DNA from: Moritella dasanensis ArB 0140
GTDB lineage: Bacteria > Pseudomonadota > Gammaproteobacteria > Enterobacterales > Moritellaceae
Direction of reading: 5' to 3'
Assembly (NCBI RefSeq): GCF_000276805.1
Contig: NZ_AKXQ01000007.1
Location: forward strand, 62,001 to 126,000
Length of the DNA: 64,000 nucleotides
In this document: positions 46,803 through 56,078 of the stretch, in pieces
Layout: every line of letters starts with the position of its first letter
How positions within the stretch are numbered: the stretch's first letter is position 1
Made by a program: the position numbers and the translations under genes
The notes under the pieces: model-generated
Database searches by the model: none
Seen by the model: only the letters and a program-made list of their open reading frames with translations
What the model was told of the DNA's origin: nothing

Positions 46803-47687
46803 ATGAATTTAATATTAGGTACTGTTCAGTTTGGTCTGGATTATGGTATTACTAATGACAACGGTAAAGTAAATACGGCAACAGCTCTCGATATTCTTGA
46901 CGTTGCAAATCAGGCTAATATACACCTATTGGATACTGCTGCTGCGTATGGCGATAGTGAAGCTGTATTAGGCAGGCTTTGTCACAGCCGCAATGAATTT
47001 GCTATTATTTCAAAAATCCCTTCTTCAAAAACACATGTTATGGATATAAAGACTTCAGTTAATGATTCTTTAAATCGATTACAAGTGGATAAGCTACACG
47101 CTATTTTGTTCCATGACCAGCACGACATAACCAATGCTCAGTCTCGACAAAACATGGCTATATTGGCACAACTTAAAGACGAGCAAAAAGTAGCTAAAAT
47201 AGGCGCGTCTTTTTATACCCCTGAAGCTCTTGAATCTGCACTCTCTCTGCATAACCTTGATATTATTCAAATCCCAGCAAATTGCTTAGATCAACGTTTT
47301 GAGCAGTCTGGTTTATTAGATGAAGCGAAAAGTAGAGGTGTTGAAATTCATGTTCGCTCGCTATTTTTACAGGGATTGCTGTTAAAAGAAAATGCTAGAT
47401 TACCGCTATGTTTACAGCCATTTAAACCTGAGTTAGCGTCTTATTTTAACATGGCTAAAGAATTGAATTTGGAACCATTGCAGTTAGCTTTACTGTATTT
47501 AATCAGTAATAAATCAATGGACTACGGTGTTGTTGGATGTGTAAATCCTCATCAACTTATTGAGATTACCAAAGCCTATAATTACGTGCAGAAAATGTTA
47601 AATAGCCAAAAGTTCAAAGAACAATTAGATTTAAGCGGACTGGCGTCGTCATCTGATCAGTTAATTAACCCGTCGTTATGGAAATAA
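46803..47687 (+). CDS. Aldo/keto reductase family protein in the Pse cluster
   Basis: A 294-residue TIM-barrel oxidoreductase. LDTAAAYGDSEAVLGR carries the catalytic Asp and Tyr, and VISKIP-like and HDQHDITNAQ segments follow. The NADPH-binding C-terminus is short, as in sugar-locus members. It is followed by the SpsF-like and class III aminotransferase genes with gaps of 4 and 22 bases, so the trio is one transcription unit. Its sugar substrate is unknown; it is not part of the canonical Pse pathway. Confidence 0.78.
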   Translation: MNLILGTVQFGLDYGITNDNGKVNTATALDILDVANQANIHLLDTAAAYGDSEAVLGRLCHSRNEFAIISKIPSSKTHVMDIKTSVNDSLNRLQVDKLHAILFHDQHDITNAQSRQNMAILAQLKDEQKVAKIGASFYTPEALESALSLHNLDIIQIPANCLDQRFEQSGLLDEAKSRGVEIHVRSLFLQGLLLKENARLPLCLQPFKPELASYFNMAKELNLEPLQLALLYLISNKSMDYGVVGCVNPHQLIEITKAYNYVQKMLNSQKFKEQLDLSGLASSSDQLINPSLWK

Positions 47688-47691
47688 CATT

Positions 47692-48432
47692 ATGAAAGTG
47701 GTCGCTATTTTACAAGCAAGGTGCAGCTCTCGTCGACTGCCTAACAAAGTACTTTTACCTATTTTAGGTAAGCCGATGCTACAAAGACAGATAGAAAGAA
47801 CATTACACAGTAAGCTTATTAATGAACTCGTTGTCGCGACATCGAATCAAAGTAGTGATACTGCGCTTATACAGTTATGTGAATCAATCAATATTCCATG
47901 TTTTGCTGGCGATCTAGACAATGTACTCGACCGTTTTTATCAAGCCGCTTTGCAAGCGAATGCCGATATTGTTGTGCGTTTAACGGGTGACTGTCCCCTT
48001 TGCGATCCTGCTATTATTGATAGCGTAATTGCAAAACATATCTCTGGCAATAATGACTATACCTCAAACGTTGATCCAGAGACTTTTCCTGATGGCCTTG
48101 ATGTTGAAGTGATGAGTTTTAGCGCGTTACAAAACGCTTGGCTAAATGCTGAATCAAAAACAGATTTGGAACACGTAACACCTTATATTCGCAATCAAGC
48201 AACACTGGTTAAAGGGGCTGTTGTTTCTGATATTGATTATTCAGCTTATCGCTGGACTGTTGATGAGCCTCAAGATTTTGAATTTGTAACAAAAATATAT
48301 TCAATTCTAGGTGCCGAAGAGCAATACTTTGATGCAAATGCAATTTACAAATTGCTTTTAGCGCAACCTGCATTGCAAGAGATAAATACAGGTATTCAAC
48401 GCAACGAAGGTTTTATAAAATCTGAGTTGTGA
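47692..48432 (+). CDS. SpsF-like nucleotidyltransferase
   Basis: A 246-residue cytidylyltransferase-fold protein related to spore-coat polysaccharide protein SpsF. It has LQARCSSRRLPNKVLLPILGKP, ATSNQSSDTAL, the GDLDNVLDRFYQA signature and VRLTGDCPLCDP. It starts four bases after the aldo/keto reductase. SpsF-type genes often sit beside nonulosonate synthases, but their exact reaction is not established. It could activate or modify a sugar made by its neighbours. Confidence 0.8.
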   Translation: MKVVAILQARCSSRRLPNKVLLPILGKPMLQRQIERTLHSKLINELVVATSNQSSDTALIQLCESINIPCFAGDLDNVLDRFYQAALQANADIVVRLTGDCPLCDPAIIDSVIAKHISGNNDYTSNVDPETFPDGLDVEVMSFSALQNAWLNAESKTDLEHVTPYIRNQATLVKGAVVSDIDYSAYRWTVDEPQDFEFVTKIYSILGAEEQYFDANAIYKLLLAQPALQEINTGIQRNEGFIKSEL

Positions 48433-48454
48433 ACCATATTATAGGAAGAATAGA

Positions 48455-49741
48455 ATGACACGTTATAAGGTTTCGGAACAATTACTTGCAAGAGCGCTAG
48501 AAACAATTCCACTCGCTTCACAGACCTTCTCTAAGAGTACCGTGCAATTTCCAGTCGGTGCTGCGCCTTTATTTTTAGAAAAAGGTGCAGGCTCTAAAGT
48601 TTGGGATGTTGATGGTAATGAATACTTAGATTTTATGAGCGCATTATTATGTGTGTCAATTGGTTATGCGGATGAAGATGTGACCAACGCTGTATGTGAT
48701 CAAATTAAGACAGGTGTTAGCTTTTCATTACCACACCGACTGGAAATGGAAGTTGCAGAACAATTAGTTGATTTGATCCCATGTGCTGAAAAAGTAAGGT
48801 TTGGTAAAAATGGCAGTGATGCTACCTCTGCCGCTATACGTTTAGCGCGAGCTTATACCAACAAAGATATGGTTTTGGTTTGTGGTTACCATGGGTGGCA
48901 GGATTGGTATATAGGTTCGACAACACGTAGTTTAGGTGTGCCAAAATCAACAGCAGAATTAACCAAAGTCTTTAAATATAATGATATAGATTCTTTGTCT
49001 GATTTGGTTAAAGCGCATCAAGGAAAGATCGCTGCCATTATTATGGAACCAATGAACGTTGCATTCCCGGCTCCTGGTTATTTAAAAGCTGTACAACAGA
49101 TAGCGAAAGAAGAAGGTGCTGTCTTTATTTTTGATGAGACTATTACTGGTTGTCGATTCGCCAAAGGTGGCGCACAAGAATATTTTGGTATAACACCTGA
49201 CCTAGCAACATTTGGTAAAGGTCTTGCAAATGGTTTTCCTTTATCTGCCGTCGTCGGTAAAACGGAAATTATGGACCTGATGGAAGACATTTTCTTTTCA
49301 GGCACTTTTGGTGGTGAGACTGCGTCTTTAGCTGCGGCAAAAGTTGTATTGGATAAGGTTGATAAACTAAATGTACCGGCAGTATTGTCTGCAACTGGTG
49401 AATATCTCTTAGAGGAATTAAATGCTTTGATTAAAGAATTAGCATGTGAATTCTTTTTATCTACAGCAGGGCATCCTTCTTGGTCATTTTTACTCATCGC
49501 GGATGCAGCTAATTATACCAGCTATGAGATAAAAACACTCTTTATGCAAGAAATGTTGAAGCGCGGAATATTGACTTTGGGTACTCATAACATTAGTTAT
49601 TCACATAGCCGGAAAGATATAGATACTTTAATTAACTGTTATAAAGAAGTGTTACCTATTTTGAAAGTGGCGTTAGAAAATAAAGACTTATTATCAAAAT
49701 TAGAATGTGAACCTTTAGTGCCTTTATTTAAAGTTCGCTAG
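48455..49741 (+). CDS. Class III aminotransferase (glutamate-1-semialdehyde aminomutase-like)
   Basis: A 428-residue PLP enzyme. Its fold-type I motifs are GSKVWDVDGNEYLDFM, FGKNGSDATSAAIRLARAYT, VCGYHGWQDWY, FDETITGCRF and the PLP lysine Lys255 in TFGKGLANGFPLSAV. It resembles HemL but sits in a nonulosonate locus with a SpsF-like gene, so a sugar or sugar-acyl substrate is more likely than tetrapyrrole synthesis. The reaction is unknown. It ends 62 bases before the PseG-PseH fusion. Confidence 0.82.
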   Translation: MTRYKVSEQLLARALETIPLASQTFSKSTVQFPVGAAPLFLEKGAGSKVWDVDGNEYLDFMSALLCVSIGYADEDVTNAVCDQIKTGVSFSLPHRLEMEVAEQLVDLIPCAEKVRFGKNGSDATSAAIRLARAYTNKDMVLVCGYHGWQDWYIGSTTRSLGVPKSTAELTKVFKYNDIDSLSDLVKAHQGKIAAIIMEPMNVAFPAPGYLKAVQQIAKEEGAVFIFDETITGCRFAKGGAQEYFGITPDLATFGKGLANGFPLSAVVGKTEIMDLMEDIFFSGTFGGETASLAAAKVVLDKVDKLNVPAVLSATGEYLLEELNALIKELACEFFLSTAGHPSWSFLLIADAANYTSYEIKTLFMQEMLKRGILTLGTHNISYSHSRKDIDTLINCYKEVLPILKVALENKDLLSKLECEPLVPLFKVR

Positions 49742-49803
49742 ACGGTTAGCTAAGCCGAGCATGCTAGAGGTTGCAACTCGATAAAATCAGTTAAGGTGAA
49801 CTA

Positions 49804-51321
49804 ATGAAAATCGTTATTCGTACAGACGCATCTATTCATATTGGCAGCGGTCATGTAATGCGTTGCTTAGTGCTTGCGCAGGCTCTTGCATCAAAAGGGC
49901 ATGAGGTTAGCTTTGCTTGTCGCCCGCAAACAGGTGATCTTATTCAATTTGTACGTAATAAAGGTTTTCATGTTTACGAATTGATTAAAGCTAAGATAGC
50001 AATTGAGCCTAAAGACAGTGGTGATTATCAAGCTTGGTTGCAGGTTCCATGGACTGTTGATGCTCAAAGTTTCTTAGCGCAGGTACGTCATGCAGATTTA
50101 TTGATAGTTGATCATTATGCTTTGAATAAAGACTGGCAAACGGTAGTTAAAGATCAATTAGCCTGTAAAATATTCGCTATTGATGATTTAGTTCGTACTC
50201 ATTCAGCTGATTTGATTTTAGATCAAACATTAATGCGTTCGGCCAGCGAGTATCAAGTCAATAACCCATCGGCGAAAATACTAGCAGGTTGTGAGTTCGC
50301 CTTGTTGAATCCTTTTTTTTCACGTTATCGTGAACAAGCTTTGGATTGTGATTCATTACCAAAGGAAGTAAAGGTATTGATCTCGATGGGGGGCATTGAT
50401 CAACCGAACGCGACATTACGCGTATTAGAGGCACTATCTGCACACCCCTCGGCAAGACCTCATGTTACTGTATTACTTGGACCTAAAGCCCCTCATTATG
50501 TGAAGGTTAAAGCGTTTTGTGTTGTCAACTCTCATTGGATTCACCATATTGATTTTGTTGATAATATGGCTGAATTGATGCTAGAGCAGAGTATTGCGAT
50601 TGGCGCACCTGGTACTACTTCTTGGGAACGTGCTTGCCTTGGAATTCCGAGTATTATTGTTCCTTTAGCTGAAAATCAGCATGAAATCAGTCAAAATTTG
50701 GTTACCGCCGAAGCTGCTATTAGAGTGAATATAAATGATATATCATCGAAACTGTTGGTGTCATACAATACTTTACTTTCGCAATGGCATACATTTAGAG
50801 ATACTAACTTAGCATTGTGTGACGGATTGGGACTGCAGAGGATCCTGTACCATATCCAGTCATTGTTTGATGCTGATCTTGTTAGAGTCGGTATGCGTCG
50901 AGCAACGTCTCTAGATGTAGATAAAGTATATGAATGGCAGTGTCATCAAGAAACCCGCCAGTATGCTTTAAATACGGATGTACCAACATGGAAAAATCAT
51001 CAGCTTTGGATGCATAAAAAATTAGATCGTTATCAGGATTATTTTTATATTATAGAGTGCCCTGTAACGTTGGATCGTGTCGGAGTTGTTAGACTTGATC
51101 GTATTAAGCAGAGTGAATATCTCATTTCTATTTTTATTGATCCAGTTCATTACGGTAAAGGGATTGCAACACAAGCTCTGGCCTATATTGACTTTATACA
51201 CCCTAATATTATGATCCATGCAACAGTACTTGAGGCTAATGTCGCCTCTCAAAAACTATTTATTACAGCAAATTATCAGCGTGTTGCCGCGGATAGCTTT
51301 GTTCGTCATCCTATTATTTGA
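49804..51321 (+). CDS. pseG: PseG-PseH fusion: UDP-sugar hydrolase and N-acetyltransferase
   Basis: A 505-residue fusion of two Pse enzymes. Residues 1 to about 340 are the GT-B-like hydrolase PseG (RTDASIHIGSGHVMRCL, LISMGGIDQPN, GAPGTTSWERACLGIPS), which removes UDP from the diacetamido sugar. Residues from about 355 to the end are a GNAT acetyltransferase like PseH (VRVGMRRATSLDVDKVYEW, SIFIDPVHYGKGIATQAL, VLEANVASQKLF), which N-acetylates C4. PseH acts before PseG in the pathway, so the fusion joins consecutive steps. Separate pseG and pseH genes are absent from the window. Confidence 0.88.
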   Translation: MKIVIRTDASIHIGSGHVMRCLVLAQALASKGHEVSFACRPQTGDLIQFVRNKGFHVYELIKAKIAIEPKDSGDYQAWLQVPWTVDAQSFLAQVRHADLLIVDHYALNKDWQTVVKDQLACKIFAIDDLVRTHSADLILDQTLMRSASEYQVNNPSAKILAGCEFALLNPFFSRYREQALDCDSLPKEVKVLISMGGIDQPNATLRVLEALSAHPSARPHVTVLLGPKAPHYVKVKAFCVVNSHWIHHIDFVDNMAELMLEQSIAIGAPGTTSWERACLGIPSIIVPLAENQHEISQNLVTAEAAIRVNINDISSKLLVSYNTLLSQWHTFRDTNLALCDGLGLQRILYHIQSLFDADLVRVGMRRATSLDVDKVYEWQCHQETRQYALNTDVPTWKNHQLWMHKKLDRYQDYFYIIECPVTLDRVGVVRLDRIKQSEYLISIFIDPVHYGKGIATQALAYIDFIHPNIMIHATVLEANVASQKLFITANYQRVAADSFVRHPII

Positions 51322-51335
51322 ACATTGAGATTATA

Positions 51336-52385
51336 ATGAAATCATATATCACCATAAATGGCCGTAAAATTGGCTCTGAACATCCTCCTTATATTATTGC
51401 TGAACTTTCAGCAAATCATAACGGTGACATTAATCGTGCGTTTAAAATTATGGAAGAAGCAAAGAAAGCGGGCGCTGATGCAATAAAATTACAAACATAT
51501 ACCCACGACACAATCACGATGGATTGTGATTCAGAAGAATTTCAAATCCATGGTGGACTATGGGATGGGCAAACATTATATGAGTTATATAAAGGCGCAC
51601 ATATGCCTTGGGAGTGGCATCAAAAGTTGTTTGAAAAAGCAAGACAACTCGATATCACGATATTTAGCTCTCCGTTTGATTTTTCCGCTGTTGATTTACT
51701 GGAAAAACTAGATGCACCGGCTTATAAAATAGCTTCATTTGAAGTGATTGATTTACCGTTGATAAAACGTGTAGCACAAACGGGTAAACCGATGATTATT
51801 TCAACTGGCATGGCGAATAAAGCAGAGATCCAAGATGCTATCACAACCGCTCGAGAGAATGGCTGTGAGGAATTGGTCGTGTTGCATTGTGTTAGTGGTT
51901 ACCCTGCACCAGCAGAGCAATATAATTTAAGAACAATCGCAGATATAGCACAGCGTTTTGATGTTCTTTCTGGGTTATCAGATCATACTATCGATAATGC
52001 GACGTCAGTGGCAGCTGTCGCTTTGGGTGCGTGCTTGATTGAAAAACACGTTACTTTAGATCGTAATGGCGGTGGTGCTGATGATAGTTTTTCATTGGAA
52101 CCACTAGAACTTGCCCAACTATGTGCCGATGCAAAAACAGCTTGGCTCGCTATGGGGCAAGTTAACTATGAAAGAACGGAAGCAGAGCAAGGCAATGTTA
52201 AATTTAGACGTTCGCTGTATGTGACTAAAGATATTGCGGAAGGAGAAGAGCTTACAGCTGCTAATGTGAGAAGTATTCGTCCCGGTTTTGGTTTGGCACC
52301 TAAGCACTATGAAACGGTATTAGGCAAAACATCAAAGCGAGCAATCCCCAAAGGTACAGCGTTGAGTTTTGAGCTAATAAAATAA
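51336..52385 (+). CDS. pseI: Pseudaminic acid synthase
   Basis: Condenses phosphoenolpyruvate with the 6-deoxy-diacetamido-altrose to form pseudaminic acid. The 349-residue TIM-barrel enzyme has PPYIIAELSANHNGD, ADAIKLQTYTHDTIT, SPFDFSAVDLLE, SGLSDHT and LIEKHVTLDR. A C-terminal antifreeze/SAF domain follows (RSLYVTKDIAEGEELTAANV). ATG 51336 is 15 bases after the preceding stop; the upstream frame to 51318 has only a TTG. It is the last plus-strand gene of the Pse cluster. Confidence 0.94.
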   Translation: MKSYITINGRKIGSEHPPYIIAELSANHNGDINRAFKIMEEAKKAGADAIKLQTYTHDTITMDCDSEEFQIHGGLWDGQTLYELYKGAHMPWEWHQKLFEKARQLDITIFSSPFDFSAVDLLEKLDAPAYKIASFEVIDLPLIKRVAQTGKPMIISTGMANKAEIQDAITTARENGCEELVVLHCVSGYPAPAEQYNLRTIADIAQRFDVLSGLSDHTIDNATSVAAVALGACLIEKHVTLDRNGGGADDSFSLEPLELAQLCADAKTAWLAMGQVNYERTEAEQGNVKFRRSLYVTKDIAEGEELTAANVRSIRPGFGLAPKHYETVLGKTSKRAIPKGTALSFELIK

Positions 52386-52397
52386 CAATGAATTAGT

Positions 52398-52450
52398 AAC
52401 GTAAAGTAAGGCGCTATTCGATTAGCTATCGCATTCAGATACTTTACGTT
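52398..52450. terminator. Inverted repeat between convergent pseI and the GT gene
   Basis: AACGTAAAGTA (52398-52408) is perfectly complementary to TACTTTACGTT (52440-52450), with 31 bases between them. Placed between convergent stops, it can fold in transcripts from either side and probably ends both. Confidence 0.6.
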
Positions 52451-52465
52451 GCTATATACTTTCGA

Positions 52466-53539
52466 TTAGCTTTTTGGGTTAAGGATAGGATCGTTCGAGA
52501 ATAACCCTCTAATACGTTGATCAATTAAGTTATTATTTTTAACTAAATCATCAAATATTTCATATAACGAATCCAGTTCGTTATCTTTCAATAAATTAAG
52601 TCTTGTGCAGTATTTTTCAAATCCGGTACCTGCCGATGTGCAAATTGAGAGTATCCGACATTTATCCAACGAACCAAATATAATTAATTCAAGTGGTATT
52701 TTGCTATCGATCAATTCGACACCGGGAAATACTTGCTTATAATATTCAACATCTTCTCTAGGGTGTACTTTGATTGCAAATGGAATTTTGTTGTCATTTA
52801 ATGCTTGTATGAATTTTTTGTAGATAACTAAATCAAACTCTTCAATTACATGGGGTTGAGTTGCAATAATGACATTGTATTTATGCTGGGCATCATATTT
52901 AAAGAATTTGTAACCATATTGAGTAATTATTTTATCATCCACAAAGTCAATTGCTTTGATTTTATGTTGAATTGCGCTAGGCCCTTTATCCGGATTTAGT
53001 AGATATATGTTTGTACAACGAGAATCATCTCCAAAGTGTCGGAATTGACGTTTGCTACCTGTGAGTATATTCATGAATTGTTCTGCAGGTTTCAGCTTAA
53101 CGCTGCCATAGTTACCGACACCTTCTTCTATTATCGAGTAGTTGGCAAAGGCAAGACGAAATAATCGCGACATTTTATTTCTTTCATTATAAAGAAATAA
53201 TGTATTTTGTGATGAAAATTTAATATCTAAACCTAACACTCTGTTGAATAAAGCATTGTGTATATATCTTTGTATCGTAGGCGAAGTCTTAACATTTCTG
53301 GTCGCCATTAATTTCATTACGCTACCAAAGAAACCTTTATAAAGCTGTGCGCGAATATTTTCTCGCATGATGAAATGTACTTCAACATTAGCTGGCAAGC
53401 TATTTGGTTCGAAGTTATCTGGATTTATGTTTTGCTGGTCTGCAATGATAAAAATGTGACTTTTTGTTTCTGGCTGTGAGCATGCTTTTAATAATGAAAA
53501 AAGCAGATGTCGCAAAGTTGAACATACGTATAAGTTCAT
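52466..53539 (-). CDS. Putative sialyltransferase-like glycosyltransferase (GT52/POLYST type)
   Basis: A 357-residue soluble protein. The N-terminus MNLYVCSTLRHLLFSLLKA matches the style of bacterial sialyltransferases with a GT-B fold. IEEGVGNYG and the pair AIKVHPREDVEYYKQVFP / IPLELIIFGS with SICTSAGTGFEKYC resemble the HPxE and Ser motifs of GT52 and polysialyltransferase families. Next to a CMP-pseudaminate cluster, it is a good candidate for the transferase that adds pseudaminic acid. It is on the opposite strand with its own promoter in 53540-53769. Assignment to GT52 or POLYST is not certain. Confidence 0.6.
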   Translation of the reverse strand: MNLYVCSTLRHLLFSLLKACSQPETKSHIFIIADQQNINPDNFEPNSLPANVEVHFIMRENIRAQLYKGFFGSVMKLMATRNVKTSPTIQRYIHNALFNRVLGLDIKFSSQNTLFLYNERNKMSRLFRLAFANYSIIEEGVGNYGSVKLKPAEQFMNILTGSKRQFRHFGDDSRCTNIYLLNPDKGPSAIQHKIKAIDFVDDKIITQYGYKFFKYDAQHKYNVIIATQPHVIEEFDLVIYKKFIQALNDNKIPFAIKVHPREDVEYYKQVFPGVELIDSKIPLELIIFGSLDKCRILSICTSAGTGFEKYCTRLNLLKDNELDSLYEIFDDLVKNNNLIDQRIRGLFSNDPILNPKS

Positions 53540-53769
53540 AATATTACCTTGGTTGGCTAGGTTAATTTAGTAGTTAGGCTATGCGACGTAATGATATCAT
53601 AGCTATTGAAGTAAATTTTTTGCGAGATAAAGTTTCATAGATATAGTCGAAAATCTATCCCATAGTTACTGATAGGTGAGCGTTATAAAATCATGATGTT
53701 TACTATAATTATTATTTTACTGTTAGAATACAAGAATATATTACTTCCACTCATAATCAGGTCAATACC

Positions 53770-54936
53770 ATGAACATTACCATTGCTGGTACAGGTTACG
53801 TTGGTTTATCAAATGCGGTGTTGTTAGCGCAACATAATAGCGTGATCGCGTTAGATATTATCGCCGAAAAAGTAAATCTTATTAATGCGAAAAAATCACC
53901 TATTTCAGATAATGAAATTGAATGTTTTCTGGCCAACAAAGAACTTGATCTTATCGCGACAACCGACAAGTACCTTGCTTATGCCAATGCTGATTATGTG
54001 ATCATCGCCACACCAACGGATTATGATGTAGTGAATAATTCTTTTAATACCAAATCTGTTGAAGCGGTCATTAAAGACGTGATGGCGATTAACCCAAATG
54101 CGGTGATGGTGATCAAATCAACGGTACCGGTTGGTTATACTAAAGAAGTCAAACAGCGTCTTGGCTGCGATAACATCTTATTCTCGCCTGAGTTTTTACG
54201 TGAAGGCAGTGCGTTATACGATAATTTACACCCGTCACGTATTATAGTCGGTGAACAATCTGAACGCGCCGAAGTCTTCGCTGGTCTGTTAGTACAAGGT
54301 GCGATTAAAACTGATATCGATGTCTTGTTTACTGATTCAACCGAAGCTGAAGCGGTAAAACTATTTTCTAATACTTACCTTGCTATGCGTGTAGCGTATT
54401 TCAATGAGCTGGATAGCTACGCTGAAACGCATGGTTTAGATACCCGTCAGATCATTCAAGGTGTGGGGCTAGATCCGCGTATTGGCAGTCATTACAATAA
54501 CCCATCGTTTGGTTATGGCGGTTACTGTTTACCGAAAGATACCAAGCAATTACGTGCCAACTATGAAAATGTGCCTAACAGTTTAATTAGTGCCATTGTT
54601 GATGCTAACTCGACGCGGAAAGATCATATCGCGGATGCTATTATTGCCAGAAATCCGCACGTTGTTGGTGTTTATCGTTTAATTATGAAGTCTGGTTCGG
54701 ATAATTTCCGTGCCTCGTCAATCCAAGGCATCATGAAACGTATTAAAGCCAAAGGCATTAAAGTTGTGGTGTACGAACCGGTATTAACCGAGCGTGAATT
54801 CTTTAAATCGCCTGTGTTGACAGACCTTAATGAATTTAAAGCACTGTCTGATGTCATCGTATCAAACCGTTTAGCGGATGAACTACTTGATGTCGCCGAT
54901 AAAGTTTATACACGAGACTTGTTTGGTAATGACTAG
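53770..54936 (+). CDS. ugd: UDP-glucose 6-dehydrogenase (copy 2)
   Basis: A 388-residue paralogue of the 22391 gene, with the same motifs ([24 protein letters not shown], catalytic Cys in [14 protein letters not shown]). The proteins are very similar, but third-codon-position differences are frequent, so the duplication is not recent or the copies came from different donors. It leads a ugd-epimerase-galU operon. A 15-bp near-exact tandem duplication spans its stop codon (54921-54950). Confidence 0.95.
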   Translation: MNITIAGTGYVGLSNAVLLAQHNSVIALDIIAEKVNLINAKKSPISDNEIECFLANKELDLIATTDKYLAYANADYVIIATPTDYDVVNNSFNTKSVEAVIKDVMAINPNAVMVIKSTVPVGYTKEVKQRLGCDNILFSPEFLREGSALYDNLHPSRIIVGEQSERAEVFAGLLVQGAIKTDIDVLFTDSTEAEAVKLFSNTYLAMRVAYFNELDSYAETHGLDTRQIIQGVGLDPRIGSHYNNPSFGYGGYCLPKDTKQLRANYENVPNSLISAIVDANSTRKDHIADAIIARNPHVVGVYRLIMKSGSDNFRASSIQGIMKRIKAKGIKVVVYEPVLTEREFFKSPVLTDLNEFKALSDVIVSNRLADELLDVADKVYTRDLFGND

Positions 54937-55004
54937 TTTGGTAATGATTAAATTAAGCTTGATTAAAAATATTGCAATGAAGTCATAATAAAAGTGGAAC
55001 CAAA

Positions 55005-56012
55005 ATGAAATATTTAATAACCGGCGCTGCTGGGTTTATTGGCTCGCGCTGTGCGGAGTTACTGTGTCAACAGGGTCATCAAGTGATTGGTGTTGATAAT
55101 TTAAATGATTATTACGATGTGAATCTTAAGTTCGCGCGTTTAGCAAATGCTAAAAAATCTGAGTTGTTTAGTTTTATTGAATTAGATCTCGCCGATCGTG
55201 ACGGTGTTGCGGCATTATTTGCAGAACATCAATTTGACCGCGTAATTCACCTTGCTGCACAAGCGGGTGTGCGTTATTCAATTGATAACCCGATGGCCTA
55301 TGCTGATAGCAACTTAACTGGTTTCTTAACCGTATTAGAAGGCTGTCGTAACAACAAAGTGCAGCATTTAGTCTACGCATCATCAAGTTCAGTTTATGGC
55401 TTGAATAACAAAACCCCGTTTAGCACCAGTGACAGTGTTGACCATCCGATCTCGTTATATGCGGCATCGAAGAAATCCAATGAATTGATGGCACATACTT
55501 ATTCACACTTATACGGTGTGCCAACGACTGGATTACGCTTCTTCACTGTATATGGTCCTTGGGGCCGTCCAGATATGGCGTTGTTTAAGTTTACCAAAGC
55601 TATTATTGCTGGTGAAGACATTGACGTATACAACAACGGTGACATGTTACGTGACTTTACTTATATCGATGATATCGTCGCGGGTGTTTTACAGATTCAA
55701 GCTGTAATACCAACGCCAGATAGCGAATGGAAAGTCGAAACGGGTAGCCCAGCGACCAGTAGTGCACCTTATCGCGTTTACAATATTGGCCACGGTAGCC
55801 CGGTTAAATTAATGGATTACATTGAAGCGCTGGAAGACTCGTTAGGCATTAAAGCCAAGAAAAACTTTATGCCGATGCAGCCGGGTGATGTTTATGCAAC
55901 GTATGCCGATACTCAAGATTTATTTGCAGTCACAGGTTACACCTCAAAAATAAAAGTCAAAGAAGGCGTGAAAGCTTTTGTCGATTGGTATCGTGACTTT
56001 TATAATGTTTAA
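55005..56012 (+). CDS. UDP-glucuronate 4-epimerase-like NAD-dependent epimerase (copy 2)
   Basis: A 335-residue SDR, co-linear with the 23694 gene and sharing ITGAAGFIGS, DNLNDYYDVNLKFARL, SSSSVYGLN and the catalytic YAASKKSNE. It should turn UDP-glucuronate from the preceding ugd into UDP-galacturonate. One visible difference in a conserved stretch is GPWGRPDMALFKF here against GPAGRPDMAPFIF in copy 1; the Trp form is the one usual in the family. This copy therefore looks the more canonical. Confidence 0.88.
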   Translation: MKYLITGAAGFIGSRCAELLCQQGHQVIGVDNLNDYYDVNLKFARLANAKKSELFSFIELDLADRDGVAALFAEHQFDRVIHLAAQAGVRYSIDNPMAYADSNLTGFLTVLEGCRNNKVQHLVYASSSSVYGLNNKTPFSTSDSVDHPISLYAASKKSNELMAHTYSHLYGVPTTGLRFFTVYGPWGRPDMALFKFTKAIIAGEDIDVYNNGDMLRDFTYIDDIVAGVLQIQAVIPTPDSEWKVETGSPATSSAPYRVYNIGHGSPVKLMDYIEALEDSLGIKAKKNFMPMQPGDVYATYADTQDLFAVTGYTSKIKVKEGVKAFVDWYRDFYNV

Positions 56013-56078
56013 GATGCAACTTATATAAAGAACATATATATAAAGTACAGCGTATATAAAATACAAAAGGATTAGATT

